Positions 39,546-47,532 of a stretch of DNA of 59,433 nt are shown piece after piece. The notes beneath the pieces are model-generated. The model saw only the letters and a program-made list of their open reading frames with translations, did no database searches and was not told the origin of the DNA. A program made the translations under genes and the position numbers. Where the stretch lies: the NCBI RefSeq assembly GCF_900240975.1, contig NZ_LT968776.1:1719184-1778616 (forward strand), given 5' to 3'. Source of the stretch: Mycobacterium sp. 4858. Its GTDB lineage: Bacteria; Actinomycetota; Actinomycetes; Mycobacteriales; Mycobacteriaceae. Positions within the stretch are counted from its first letter, which is position 1; the number at the start of each line of letters is the position of its first letter.

Positions 39546-40204
39546 ATGCCGTGGTAGAGCAGCATCGCACCGATCACCACCAGGACGGCCGCGAGCAGGG
39601 CGGCGTTGTTCCGGTCCATCCAGTCTTTGAGCCGCGCCAGTGTGTCGTCGAGGCGGCTGCCGGCCGCCGCGTAGGCCAGGATCGGGATGGCGACGCTGGA
39701 TGCCGCGATGGCGACGAAGAACGCGGCGGCCACCCAGTCGCCGACGAGGCCGAGCCCGGCAGTGCCGATGCCCAGTCCGGCGGGGACGCAGATGAGCAGC
39801 ACGTCCGGGCGCACCACGGCGAGCACCGCCCCCATGATCCCCGCGCGGGCCGGGGTGATGGTGGCGAATGAACGCATCCAGGCCGGGGACTCGGCGTGGC
39901 CGCGCCGGTTCAGCCATTTGTAGATGCCGTACACGATCAACGCCGACCCCAGGACGACGCGCAGCCACGACGACCACCGCGGCGGCGACTTGTCCAGGCC
40001 GCCGAGCAGGTGGGAGGTCGCGACGGAGAGCGCCGTCAGCGCGGCCAGGCTCAGCGCCCAGCCACCCAGAAACGCCAGGCCGCTCGGCCGGGGCCGCGGC
40101 GCCTGCAGCACCAGCACAGCAGGGATGACCGTGAGCGGCGAAAGCGAGACGACCAGCCCGAGCGGAACGAGCCCGGTCAGCACCGTGCCCCAGCTTCCTG
40201 CCAT
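39533..40204 (-). CDS. GAP-family membrane protein, copy 1
   Basis: The 223-residue protein has about six transmembrane helices and the features of the GAP/Sap family (glycopeptidolipid-addressing proteins): LSPLTVIPAVLVLQAPRPRP near the N-terminus, a central RPDVLLICVPAGLGIGTAG, and a C-terminal LKDWMDRNNAALLAAVLVVI. In mycobacteria such proteins help move glycopeptidolipids to the cell surface. An identical-length paralogue lies directly upstream on the same strand (10 bp gap), so the two may form a heteromeric transporter. ATG 40204 is used because it gives the same length as copy 2. Confidence 0.85.
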   Translation of the reverse strand: MAGSWGTVLTGLVPLGLVVSLSPLTVIPAVLVLQAPRPRPSGLAFLGGWALSLAALTALSVATSHLLGGLDKSPPRWSSWLRVVLGSALIVYGIYKWLNRRGHAESPAWMRSFATITPARAGIMGAVLAVVRPDVLLICVPAGLGIGTAGLGLVGDWVAAAFFVAIAASSVAIPILAYAAAGSRLDDTLARLKDWMDRNNAALLAAVLVVIGAMLLYHGIHAL

Positions 40205-40214
40205 GGGCTGCAAT

Positions 40215-40886
40215 CTACAGGGCGCGAATCCCGTTGTGGAGCACGAACAAACCGATCAGAACAAGGATGATCGCGAGCAGCACCGCGTGATGTTCTTCCA
40301 TCCAAACCTTGAGGCGCTCCAGCGCGTCGTCGAGGCGGTCCCCGGCCCAGACGTAACCCAAGATCGGAAGCGCGACCGTCGACGCGGCGACGACGAGATA
40401 GAACGCACCGGCCAGCAACTGGCCGCCGACACCAAGGGTGCTGTTACCGATGGCCAGTCCGGCCGCGACGCAGACCAGGAGCACCTCGGGCCGCAACGCC
40501 ACCAGCACCGCGCCGGTCACCCCGGCTCGCCCCGGGGTCAGCGTGGAGAACGAGCGCATCCAGCGCGGCATGTCGCCGTGCCGATGCCGGGTCAGCCAGT
40601 GGTAGGCGCCCAGCGCGATCAGCGCCGACCCCAGCGCCACGCGCAGCCAGGACGCCCACGTCGGCGGCGCCTTGTGCAGGCCTTCGAGCAGCCCCGAGCC
40701 GCCGACGAACACCGCGGTCAGGGCGACCAGGCCCAGCGCCCACCCGGCGAGGAACGCCAAACCGGTGGGCCTCGGACGGGGCGAGTGCAGGACCAGCACC
40801 GCCGGGATGACCGTGATCGGCGAGAGCGCGATGACCGCCGCCAACGCGACGAGCTTGGTCAGCACCGAACCCCAACTTGCGTCCAC
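40215..40886 (-). CDS. GAP-family membrane protein, copy 2
   Basis: This 223-residue paralogue (from GTG 40886) shows LSPITVIPAVLVLHSPRPRP, LRPEVLLVCVAAGLAIGNST and LKVWMEEHHAVLLAIILVLI, matching copy 1 position by position. It is the first gene of the pair and ends 10 bp before copy 1 begins. Role as for copy 1: probable export or placement of envelope glycolipids. A TTG at 40895 would add three residues. Confidence 0.85.
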   Translation of the reverse strand: MDASWGSVLTKLVALAAVIALSPITVIPAVLVLHSPRPRPTGLAFLAGWALGLVALTAVFVGGSGLLEGLHKAPPTWASWLRVALGSALIALGAYHWLTRHRHGDMPRWMRSFSTLTPGRAGVTGAVLVALRPEVLLVCVAAGLAIGNSTLGVGGQLLAGAFYLVVAASTVALPILGYVWAGDRLDDALERLKVWMEEHHAVLLAIILVLIGLFVLHNGIRAL

Positions 40887-40905
40887 GGTCAGCAATCATC
40901 GCATC

Positions 40906-41214
40906 TCATAACCGGTTTCGGCGCAGCGTCCAGGCGGGGACCCAGTGCGTCACGGTCTTGCGCTCGGAGCCGTAGGCCACCGGGTAGGTCACCAGCCCCC
41001 ACCAATCGCCCTGCTCGCACAGGCCCCAGCAACTGAGCAGACCCTCGACCACCTTGTGCAGTTGCAGACCGTTGGGCTGATAGCGACCGGAGCGGTGCGG
41101 CTCGCGCGGGAACAGCACCGTCAGGTCCACCAGCACGGTGATCGGCGGGCGCACCCCCCCAAACGGGCTGCGGGCCGGGTGGGCGGTGTACCCGATGGAC
41201 GCGAACTGCCCCAT
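40906..41214 (-). CDS. Conserved hypothetical protein, 102 aa
   Basis: The protein from ATG 41214 (MGQFASIGYTAHPARSPFGG) is rich in aromatic residues in its second half (CWGLCEQGDWWGLVTYPVAYG) and ends with basic residues. The two nearby cysteines and clustered Trp suggest a small folded domain. No signal peptide or membrane helix is present. It lies 19 bp before the GAP pair on the same strand and may be part of that transcript. The family is not recognised. Confidence 0.55.
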   Translation of the reverse strand: MGQFASIGYTAHPARSPFGGVRPPITVLVDLTVLFPREPHRSGRYQPNGLQLHKVVEGLLSCWGLCEQGDWWGLVTYPVAYGSERKTVTHWVPAWTLRRNRL

Positions 41215-41321
41215 CGATCGATCATACGTTCGAATGGCCGCCCGGTTCGTCGAGTTCTTCGTTTTCGAGCCCCGGCCCGGGCCCGCCGATATAGTCGGCT
41301 CAGCTACCAAGGGGAGGTCAC

Positions 41322-41549
41322 ATGAAGTTGGCTTGCGCCGCCGGCCTATTGGCGCTGGCCGGGCTGCTCACCACCGGGGTGGGCGTCGCCGGTGCTGACG
41401 AGATCGAGGTCGAGGGCAACTACTCGAGCCAGGCCGGCTGCGAAGCGGACGCCCCGCACGTCGAGCTCATGCACAACGACAACCTGTACACCCATTGGGA
41501 CTGCCGCCTGGGCTCCGACGGGTTCTGGCACGTCTGGCTGCTCAACTGA
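41322..41549 (+). CDS. Small exported protein, 75 aa
   Basis: The protein has a clear signal peptide (MKLACAAGLLALAGLLTTGV, cleavage near AGADE) and a mature part of about 50 residues with two cysteines (AGCEAD, WDCRLG) likely joined, ending DGFWHVWLLN. GGGGAGGTCAC before ATG 41322 is a good ribosome binding site. It lies 107 bp from the divergent 102-aa gene and 48 bp before the GT-C type gene. Function unknown. Confidence 0.7.
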   Translation: MKLACAAGLLALAGLLTTGVGVAGADEIEVEGNYSSQAGCEADAPHVELMHNDNLYTHWDCRLGSDGFWHVWLLN

Positions 41550-41597
41550 GCTTCGGCCAGCGGCGGGGCCGTCCTCCGCTTCTGGCACCATAGCGGC

Positions 41598-43115
41598 GTG
41601 CGGAACCCGCTTCGCCGCCCGCCGTCCGCGCTGGACCCGCTGCTCGTCGGGCTGCTCGCCGTCGCGGTGAGCCTGGGTGGCGCGTCGCGCCCGTCGTTCT
41701 GGTACGACGAGGCCGCAACCATCTCGGCGGCCTACAGCCGTTCCCTCGCCCAGTTGTGGCGGATGCTCGGCAATGTCGACGCCGTGCACGGCGCGTACTA
41801 CCTCCTCATGCACGCCTGGTTTCAGGTTTTTCCGCCCACCGAGTTCTGGTCGCGCGCGCCGAGCGGGCTGGCCGTCGGCGGCGCCGCCGCCGGAATCGTG
41901 GGGTTGGGCAAGCAGTTTTCGTCGCGCACGGTCGCGCTGGCTACCGGCGTCTTCTGCGCCATCCTGCCCCGGACGACCTGGGCGGGCATCGAGGCCCGCC
42001 CCTATGCGTTGTCGATGATGGCCGCCGTGTGGCTGACGGTGCTGCTGGTTCGCGCCGCGCGCCGCGACACCGGCTGGCTGTGGGCGGCTTACGGCGCCGC
42101 CCTCGCCGCGTCGATCGCGCTCGAGGTATACCTCGCCCTGCTGGTGGCCGCCCATCTGGTCCTCCTCATCGTGTCACGTTGCGCGCGAACGGTTTTGCTG
42201 CGGTTCGCCGCCGCGTCAGCTGTCGCGGTCGGCGCCATGGGGCCGTTCCTGCTGACGGTCGCCGGGCAGGCGCATCAGATCAGCTGGATCGCGCCGATGG
42301 GTCGCCGGACCCTCGAAGACGTGGTGGTGCAACAGTATTTCGAGCGCAGCCCGCCGTTCGCCGTGCTGTCGGCGCTCGTAATCGCGGCGGCTGTCGCGTT
42401 GTGGCTCAGCGGATCTGCCGCCCTGGCGCGGGCCGACGGGCAACTGCTGGCCCTGGCGGCCGCGTGGCTAACCCTGCCGACCGCGGTCATCCTGGCCTAC
42501 TCGGCGGTGGTGCATCCCATCTACACCCCGCGCTATATGACGTTCACGGCGCCGGGAATGGCGCTGATCCTGGGGGTCTGCGCCGCGGCGGTGACGGTCC
42601 GGCCGTGGCGGACGGCGGCCCTGGTCACGCTCTTCGCCGCCGCCGCGACACCGAATTATCTCTTCGCGCAACGTAACCCGTACGCCAAGTACGGGATGGA
42701 CTACAGCCAGGTAGCCGATCTGATCAGCGCGAAGGCCGCACCCGGCGATTGCCTGCTGGTGAACGACACGGTGACGTTCATGCCCGCCCCGATGCGCCCG
42801 CTGCTGGCGGCGCGCCCGGACGCCTATCGCAAGCTGATCGACCTCACCCTGTGGCAGCGGGCCACCGACCGCAACGACGTCTTCGACACCAACCTCATCC
42901 CGGAGGTCGTCGCGAATCCGTTGAGCCACTGCGGCGTCGTGTGGATCATCACCCAGGGCGACCCGTCACAGCCGGCGCACGAGCAGGGCCCGGCGATCCC
43001 ACCCGGCCCGGTCTACTGGGCGACCCCCGCCTTCGCGGTCCCGCACGACCTGGGCTTCCGGCTCGTCGAGCGTTGGCAGTTCAACCTGGTTCAGGTGTTC
43101 AAAGCGCAGCGCTAG
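41598..43115 (+). CDS. GT-C type membrane glycosyltransferase-like protein
   Basis: The 505-residue protein has ten or more hydrophobic helices in its first 370 residues. The first outer loop contains FWYDEAATISAAY, where the acidic pair fits the catalytic loop of polyprenyl-phosphate-dependent GT-C enzymes (PMT/ArnT-like). A soluble C-terminal part (about 375-505: AAPGDCLLVNDTVTF, CGVVWIITQGDP) follows. It probably transfers a sugar from a polyprenyl phosphate donor to an envelope acceptor; the sugar and acceptor are unknown. GTG 41598 is the start. Its stop directly abuts the convergent glucanase gene. Confidence 0.75.
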   Translation: MRNPLRRPPSALDPLLVGLLAVAVSLGGASRPSFWYDEAATISAAYSRSLAQLWRMLGNVDAVHGAYYLLMHAWFQVFPPTEFWSRAPSGLAVGGAAAGIVGLGKQFSSRTVALATGVFCAILPRTTWAGIEARPYALSMMAAVWLTVLLVRAARRDTGWLWAAYGAALAASIALEVYLALLVAAHLVLLIVSRCARTVLLRFAAASAVAVGAMGPFLLTVAGQAHQISWIAPMGRRTLEDVVVQQYFERSPPFAVLSALVIAAAVALWLSGSAALARADGQLLALAAAWLTLPTAVILAYSAVVHPIYTPRYMTFTAPGMALILGVCAAAVTVRPWRTAALVTLFAAAATPNYLFAQRNPYAKYGMDYSQVADLISAKAAPGDCLLVNDTVTFMPAPMRPLLAARPDAYRKLIDLTLWQRATDRNDVFDTNLIPEVVANPLSHCGVVWIITQGDPSQPAHEQGPAIPPGPVYWATPAFAVPHDLGFRLVERWQFNLVQVFKAQR

Positions 43116-43946
43116 TCACCAGATGCGGATGTAGTCGACCAGCATCGAGGCCGGGAAGGTGCCCGCAGCCGGATCCCCGGCGCCGACACCTCCCACGGCG
43201 AGGGTGAACATCGGCGTCATCCAGTAGCCGGGAATGTTGAACGGCCACCGGAAGTCGTCCGGGGCGCCGCCGGCGACGTGGATGGGCTTGTTGGGAACCT
43301 TGAAGTACTCGGCGCCGTCCCGCGCGAATTCGAATCCCTCTTCGCCCCAATGCATTCGCCAGGTGTGCCAGTTGCTGTCAACCAGCCCGGGGATCGACTT
43401 GCCCTCCCAGGTCTTGCCGTTGGACGCCGCGTGCACGGTGGTGCCCGGCGCCCACTGGCCGTTGCCGTACCACTCGAAGATGTCCACCTCGCCGTCGGGC
43501 AGCGGGTCCTCGTTGACGCCCCAGAACGACGGCCACAGGCCGGGGTACAGGCAGTCGAGCTTGATCCGCGCCTCCCAGGTCTGGTTGATCATGCTGCGGA
43601 AGTTGCCTCGCAGCTTGCCGCTGTAATAGGTGTTGCTCAGCAGATCGTGGGTGGCGCAGAGGACGAGGTTGGAATGCCCGTCCTGGAACACGTTTTGGCG
43701 ATCGTCGCGATAGATGCCCTCGACCGGCGGGAACACGTCGTCCTGCCAGGTCTGGATGGTCCACTTGCCGGGATCGGGAGGGGAGCCCGCGGGCCCGTCG
43801 AACTCGTCGGCGAAGATGTACGGCCCGCCCGGGCCGGCCGACGGGGGCGCCTGCGGCGCCGGCGGGGTGGCCCAGGCGCCGGGCAAGCGCATCGCCGCCC
43901 CCAGCATGCCGAGCCCCGACATCAACATCATGCTGCGACGATCCAT
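43116..43946 (-). CDS. GH16-family beta-glucanase, exported (Rv0315-like)
   Basis: The 276-residue protein has a Tat-like signal (MDRRSMMLMSGLGMLGAAMR). The mature part is a GH16 jelly-roll domain: FADEFDGPAGSPPDPGKWTI, WEARIKLDCLYPGLWPSFWG, and the catalytic GEVDIFEWYG with the paired Glu (about residue 165). Family enzymes cut beta-1,3/1,4-glucans. M. tuberculosis Rv0315 is described as a beta-1,3-glucanase-like antigen (from memory). The size and neighbourhood (next to the Rv0312-0314c group) agree with Rv0315. Confidence 0.88.
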   Translation of the reverse strand: MDRRSMMLMSGLGMLGAAMRLPGAWATPPAPQAPPSAGPGGPYIFADEFDGPAGSPPDPGKWTIQTWQDDVFPPVEGIYRDDRQNVFQDGHSNLVLCATHDLLSNTYYSGKLRGNFRSMINQTWEARIKLDCLYPGLWPSFWGVNEDPLPDGEVDIFEWYGNGQWAPGTTVHAASNGKTWEGKSIPGLVDSNWHTWRMHWGEEGFEFARDGAEYFKVPNKPIHVAGGAPDDFRWPFNIPGYWMTPMFTLAVGGVGAGDPAAGTFPASMLVDYIRIW

Positions 43947-44101
43947 CTACAACCCACCAATCGTGAAAGCCGTGTTTCGACCCAAGCCCGCCACCCCCAG
44001 GCAACCTTTGCAAACGGTGTTATGAAACCACGCGCCGGGGTGGCGTGCACCCCGCACCGGGCCCGTGGCGGCGAGTTTTTGCCTGCTGGGCACGACGCGG
44101 T

Positions 44102-45121
44102 TCAGCGGGAACCCGGTTCGCTGAGCTTGACCAGGGTCTTGCCGATGTTGACCCCGGTGAACAGGCCGTTGAGGGCGTCGACGCACGACTCGATGCCGTC
44201 GAAGATGGTCTCGCGGTGCCTGAGCCGGCCCTCGGCCTCCCACTGCCGCAGCGCGGCGAAGGCCTCGTCGAAGCGGCCCCACTGGTCGAGGGCGTTGAAC
44301 CCCTGCATCAACGCCGTCTTGGAGAGCAGGTTCACATAGTTGGCGGGCCCCGGGTGCTCGCCGGTCAGGTAGCTGGAGATGACCCCGCACAGCACCACCC
44401 GGGCGCGCGGGGCCAGGCGGCCCAGCACCGCGTCCAGGATCGGCCCGCCCACGTTGTCGAAGTAGACGTCGACGCGCTGCGGGCAGTGTTGCTTGAGCGC
44501 CGCCGTCAGGTCGTCGTTCTTGTAGTCGATGCAGGCGTCGAAGCCGAAGTCCTCGACCACCGCCCGGCATTTCTGTGGCCCGCCCGCGATCCCCACCACC
44601 CGGGCGCCGGCGATCTTGGCGATCTGCCCGGCCACCGATCCGGTGGCGCCCGCGGCCGCCGAGACCACGACCGTCTCCCCTTCCTTCGGCCGGCCGATGT
44701 CGGTCATCCCGAAATAGGCGGTGGCGCCCGTCGGCCCGTACACCGACATGATCGCCAGCTGGTCGTCCTCGCCCGGGATGGGCGTGCTGAACAGGTCGTC
44801 GCGGATGATCGCGTACTCGGAGAAGCCGGTCAACGTGGTGACGACGTCGCCGACGGCGTAGGCGTCGCAGCGCGATTCCACCACTTCGCCGATCCCGGCG
44901 GCGCGGATGACCTCGCCCAGCTGCACCGGCGGAAGGTAGCTGGGCTGGTCGTCGAGCCACGTGCGGGCGGCGGCGTCGATCCCGACGTAGGTGGTGCGCA
45001 GCAGCGCCTCGCCCTCCCCCGGTTCGGGCGCCGGGGTGGTGAGCAGCTCGGTGTCACCGGGCCGGACAAGCCCGGTGGGGCGGCGACGCAACACGACCTG
45101 ACGGTTCGGCAACTCGGGCAC
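44102..45121 (-). CDS. MDR-family NADPH-dependent oxidoreductase (alkenal reductase-like)
   Basis: The 339-residue protein (GTG 45121, VPELPNRQVVLRRRPTGL) is a zinc-free medium-chain reductase. It shows GYVGIDAAARTWL-like N-terminal sequence, VVSAAAGATGSVAGQIAKIA (Rossmann AxxGxxG), GIAGGPQKC for NADP phosphate binding, and YFDNVGGPILDAVL, typical of CurA/leukotriene B4 12-hydroxydehydrogenase-like enzymes that reduce alpha,beta-unsaturated carbonyls. It is divergent from the DUF3060 gene, 56 bp apart. The 155 bp to the glucanase start hold no visible gene. Confidence 0.85.
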   Translation of the reverse strand: MPELPNRQVVLRRRPTGLVRPGDTELLTTPAPEPGEGEALLRTTYVGIDAAARTWLDDQPSYLPPVQLGEVIRAAGIGEVVESRCDAYAVGDVVTTLTGFSEYAIIRDDLFSTPIPGEDDQLAIMSVYGPTGATAYFGMTDIGRPKEGETVVVSAAAGATGSVAGQIAKIAGARVVGIAGGPQKCRAVVEDFGFDACIDYKNDDLTAALKQHCPQRVDVYFDNVGGPILDAVLGRLAPRARVVLCGVISSYLTGEHPGPANYVNLLSKTALMQGFNALDQWGRFDEAFAALRQWEAEGRLRHRETIFDGIESCVDALNGLFTGVNIGKTLVKLSEPGSR

Positions 45122-45177
45122 GAACCAGAAACTACCGAACCGCGCGAAACCACCGACGCGAATGGCATATTCAACCC

Positions 45178-45826
45178 ATGGCAGCAAACGACGACCCGGA
45201 GGATCGGATCCGGGAACTCGAGCGCCCGCTCGCCGACGCGGCGCGGGCGTCCGAAGCGGGCAGCGCGCAGCCCCCCGCCCAGCCTTACCCGCCCGGGCCG
45301 GGCGGGCCCGCCTCCCCAACGGCCCTCGGGCAACCGCGCGTGGTGGATCCTGGGCACGGTCATCGTCATCGCCGTGCTGGCCCTCGCCGGTGGCATCGCC
45401 GCCTTTGCGGCACACCAGCTTTCCGGGGTCCGCTCCATCATCAGCTCCCCGCCGACCATCACCGACACGTTCGGTCCGTCGCCCAGCACCCCGCGCGGAA
45501 CCGCCCCGTCCACCACCCGGGCCAGGACGCCCAGCCCGTCGACGTCGCCGACCGCGCCGCCGGGCGCCAGGATCAGTGTCTCCGGAATCGGCGAGAACCG
45601 GACGATCGCCTGCAACGACAACGTGATCAGCGTCAGCGGGGTGTCCAACACGGTGGTGATCAGCGGCCACTGCGCCAGCCTCACCGTGTCGGGCGTGCAG
45701 AACGAGATCACCGTCGACGCCGTCGACAGCATCGAAGCCTCCGGCTTCAACAACAAGGTCACCTACCACACGGGCACGCCGAAGGTCAGCAACTCCGGGG
45801 GATCGAACGTCGTCGAGCAGGGCTGA
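45178..45826 (+). pseudogene. DUF3060 membrane protein (Rv0314c-like), frameshifted
   Basis: Two overlapping frames encode one recognisable protein. From ATG 45178 the first frame gives MAANDDPEDRIRELERPLAD and a Pro/Gly linker. From about 45340 the next frame gives RAWWILGTVIVIAVLALAGG, a transmembrane helix, and then a DUF3060 domain (RISVSGIGENRTIACNDNVI ... GFNNKVTYHTGTPKV) to the stop at 45826. One extra base in the GC-rich linker, near 45270-45340, explains it; without it the product would be 215 aa, close to M. tuberculosis Rv0314c (220 aa, from memory). Sequencing error and true inactivation are both possible. Confidence 0.75.
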
Positions 45827-45840
45827 GGCCGCGCGCCGGC

Positions 45841-46263
45841 CTACGAGCCTTGCGGGGCCCCGCCGGATTCGTGGCCGGATTCGTCGCCGGGCGAGTCGCC
45901 GTCGAGGACGCTGACGGCGATGCCGTACGGCAGGAACCGGACCCTGCGGTTGGGGTCGACGTTGTCCTTGTTGGCGCGCAGCGCGTCGAGCTCGGTCGCA
46001 TAGACCTGTTCGACGTGCGCGCCGCCGTCGGCGCCGGTCGTGTAGATGGCCCACACGCCGTCACCCGCCTCGCCCGCGGTCTCGGGCTCGGGGCGTGGGC
46101 GCCGCGACAGGTCGTCGAAGAACGACGACCACCCGGGCCGGGCTCCGGGAGCCGCCACGAACTTGCTGACCCGCTCGAACACCTCGCGCAGGCCCTCGCT
46201 GCCCTCGCGGATCATCCGATCGATCTCTTCGGGATCAAACCCGAACCCACCGTATTCGCCCAC
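45841..46263 (-). CDS. Conserved hypothetical protein (Rv0313-like)
   Basis: The 140-residue soluble protein starts MGEYGGFGFDPEEIDRMIRE and has an amphipathic N-terminal helix (GLREVFERVSKFVA), a middle Pro/Arg linker and a folded part with VWAIYTTGADGGAHVEQVYA and FLPYGIAVSVLDGD. The size and place beside the Rv0312- and Rv0314c-like genes fit Rv0313. It overlaps the end of the fourth VLGVSMAP gene as read, but would start 67 bp after that gene's corrected stop (46331). Function unknown. Confidence 0.7.
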   Translation of the reverse strand: MGEYGGFGFDPEEIDRMIREGSEGLREVFERVSKFVAAPGARPGWSSFFDDLSRRPRPEPETAGEAGDGVWAIYTTGADGGAHVEQVYATELDALRANKDNVDPNRRVRFLPYGIAVSVLDGDSPGDESGHESGGAPQGS

Positions 46264-47378
46264 GCGACCTCCTCGCCGCTCATGCCGTCACCGCCCAGTG
46301 TGCGCGCCGGCGCGGTCGCGCGCCACGTCCTCAGCGTCCCGGCGGCGGCGGTGGGGTGATGGGGATCGGCACCGTCACGAATGGGAAATGCAGGTACATC
46401 GTCACCGGGGGCATGGCGCGGCGCGTTGGACCCGGGCCGGTCCGAGGTCAGCGAAAACAGCACCACGCCGGCGACGACGGCCGCGATCCCCACCAGCGCG
46501 CTGCCGGCGAGGAACATGGGCCTGCGCCGGCGCGGGATCACCTCGTCCTCGTCCGCGACGGCACTGTAGGCCAGCGCGCCGGGGTCCGCGTTGCCCCAGA
46601 CGTCGAGGTAGGTCGGGCCGAACGGCTGCGGGCTCAGCTCTCCGGTGCCCGGGTCCAGCGCGTACGCCAGGGCGGCCGTGGACGAGGCGAACAGCGGCGC
46701 GTTCGCCGACGCCAGCGCCGCCCCGCGGGCCAGCGCCATCTCCGGTTCCTCCGGAGCCGTCACCTCCAGCGGGGTCGCCTCCTCGAGCGCGGGTTTGACG
46801 GCGACGATGTCCGTGCCGCAGCCGATCAGGAAGGCGCCGTCCGCCCGCGTTCCCCGCGCGTTGAGCCCGGCGACCATCGCCGCCAACTCGGCGGCCACCG
46901 GCCCCTGCCGCGGGTGGGCCAGCTGCCGGCGGTGCAGGTCGACGATCGAACCGTCGGTGACGTCGACGACGGCCAGGGTCGCGGTCTCGGGTTCCACGAA
47001 CAGCATCGCGATGTACTCGTAGTCGAGCGCGGACCCGACGGTCTGGGCGAGGGCGGCCGCCGCCAGCAACGGGGACACCAGCATCACGCTGCCCATGCCG
47101 TTGCGGGCCATCGCATCCCGCAGTGCGCCCACACCGGCGGGGTCCGTCCAGGTCACTCCGGTCGACACCAAGTGGTAGCCGCCCGCAAGCGCGCCTTCGC
47201 GGGTACCGCCGATGGCAGCAAGCACTTGGTCGACCGCGCCGGCGGTCACCGGGTCGCCGCCGGTGGCGGCGACCTCGAACTCGTCCTGTTCGACGGTGAC
47301 GCCGTCGGCGTCCTGCCCCTCGATGACCACCAGGCGGACCGTCTCGGGAGCCATTGAGACCCCCAGCACGATGTCCAC
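46212..47378 (-). CDS. VLGVSMAP-type (DUF7159-like) membrane protein 4, tail frameshifted
   Basis: GTG 47378 starts VDIVLGVSMAPETVRLVVIEG. Markers shared with the other three: SVMLVSPLLAAAALAQTVG, MLFVEPETATLAVVDVTDGS, and IGCGTDIVAVKPALEEATPL with PEMALARGAALA. A transmembrane helix (about 310-332) follows PRRRRPM. As read, the sequence after the helix (LTSDRPGSNAPRH) is unlike the paralogues and runs to 46212. In the +1 frame a plausible end, MPPVTMYLHFPFVTVPIPIT followed by PPPPPGR, stops at 46331. One extra base near 46430-46450 accounts for it and would give 348 aa. It lies 154 bp after the Hsp70-like paralogue C gene, on the same strand. Confidence 0.7.
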   Translation of the reverse strand: MDIVLGVSMAPETVRLVVIEGQDADGVTVEQDEFEVAATGGDPVTAGAVDQVLAAIGGTREGALAGGYHLVSTGVTWTDPAGVGALRDAMARNGMGSVMLVSPLLAAAALAQTVGSALDYEYIAMLFVEPETATLAVVDVTDGSIVDLHRRQLAHPRQGPVAAELAAMVAGLNARGTRADGAFLIGCGTDIVAVKPALEEATPLEVTAPEEPEMALARGAALASANAPLFASSTAALAYALDPGTGELSPQPFGPTYLDVWGNADPGALAYSAVADEDEVIPRRRRPMFLAGSALVGIAAVVAGVVLFSLTSDRPGSNAPRHAPGDDVPAFPIRDGADPHHPTAAAGTLRTWRATAPARTLGGDGMSGEEVAWANTVGSGLIPKRSIG

Positions 47379-47532
47379 GTACGCCTCCACAGTCCGCTGA
47401 TTTCTCCGCGGCCCCGCGTGAGGGCGCCGCGGGATGAACCCCGCCCGACCGGGTGACACCAAACCTACCCGCGCGGGCGCGGACGCGCTCATGGAGCGCG
47501 TTCAGCAGGAACGCTTCGGGCGGGTGGGGCGG

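Noticed and set aside
44045..45826. A 593-residue plus-strand protein joining sequence opposite the MDR reductase to DUF3060
   Set aside because: The first 370 residues are the complement of a clear reductase; only the DUF3060 end is genuine.
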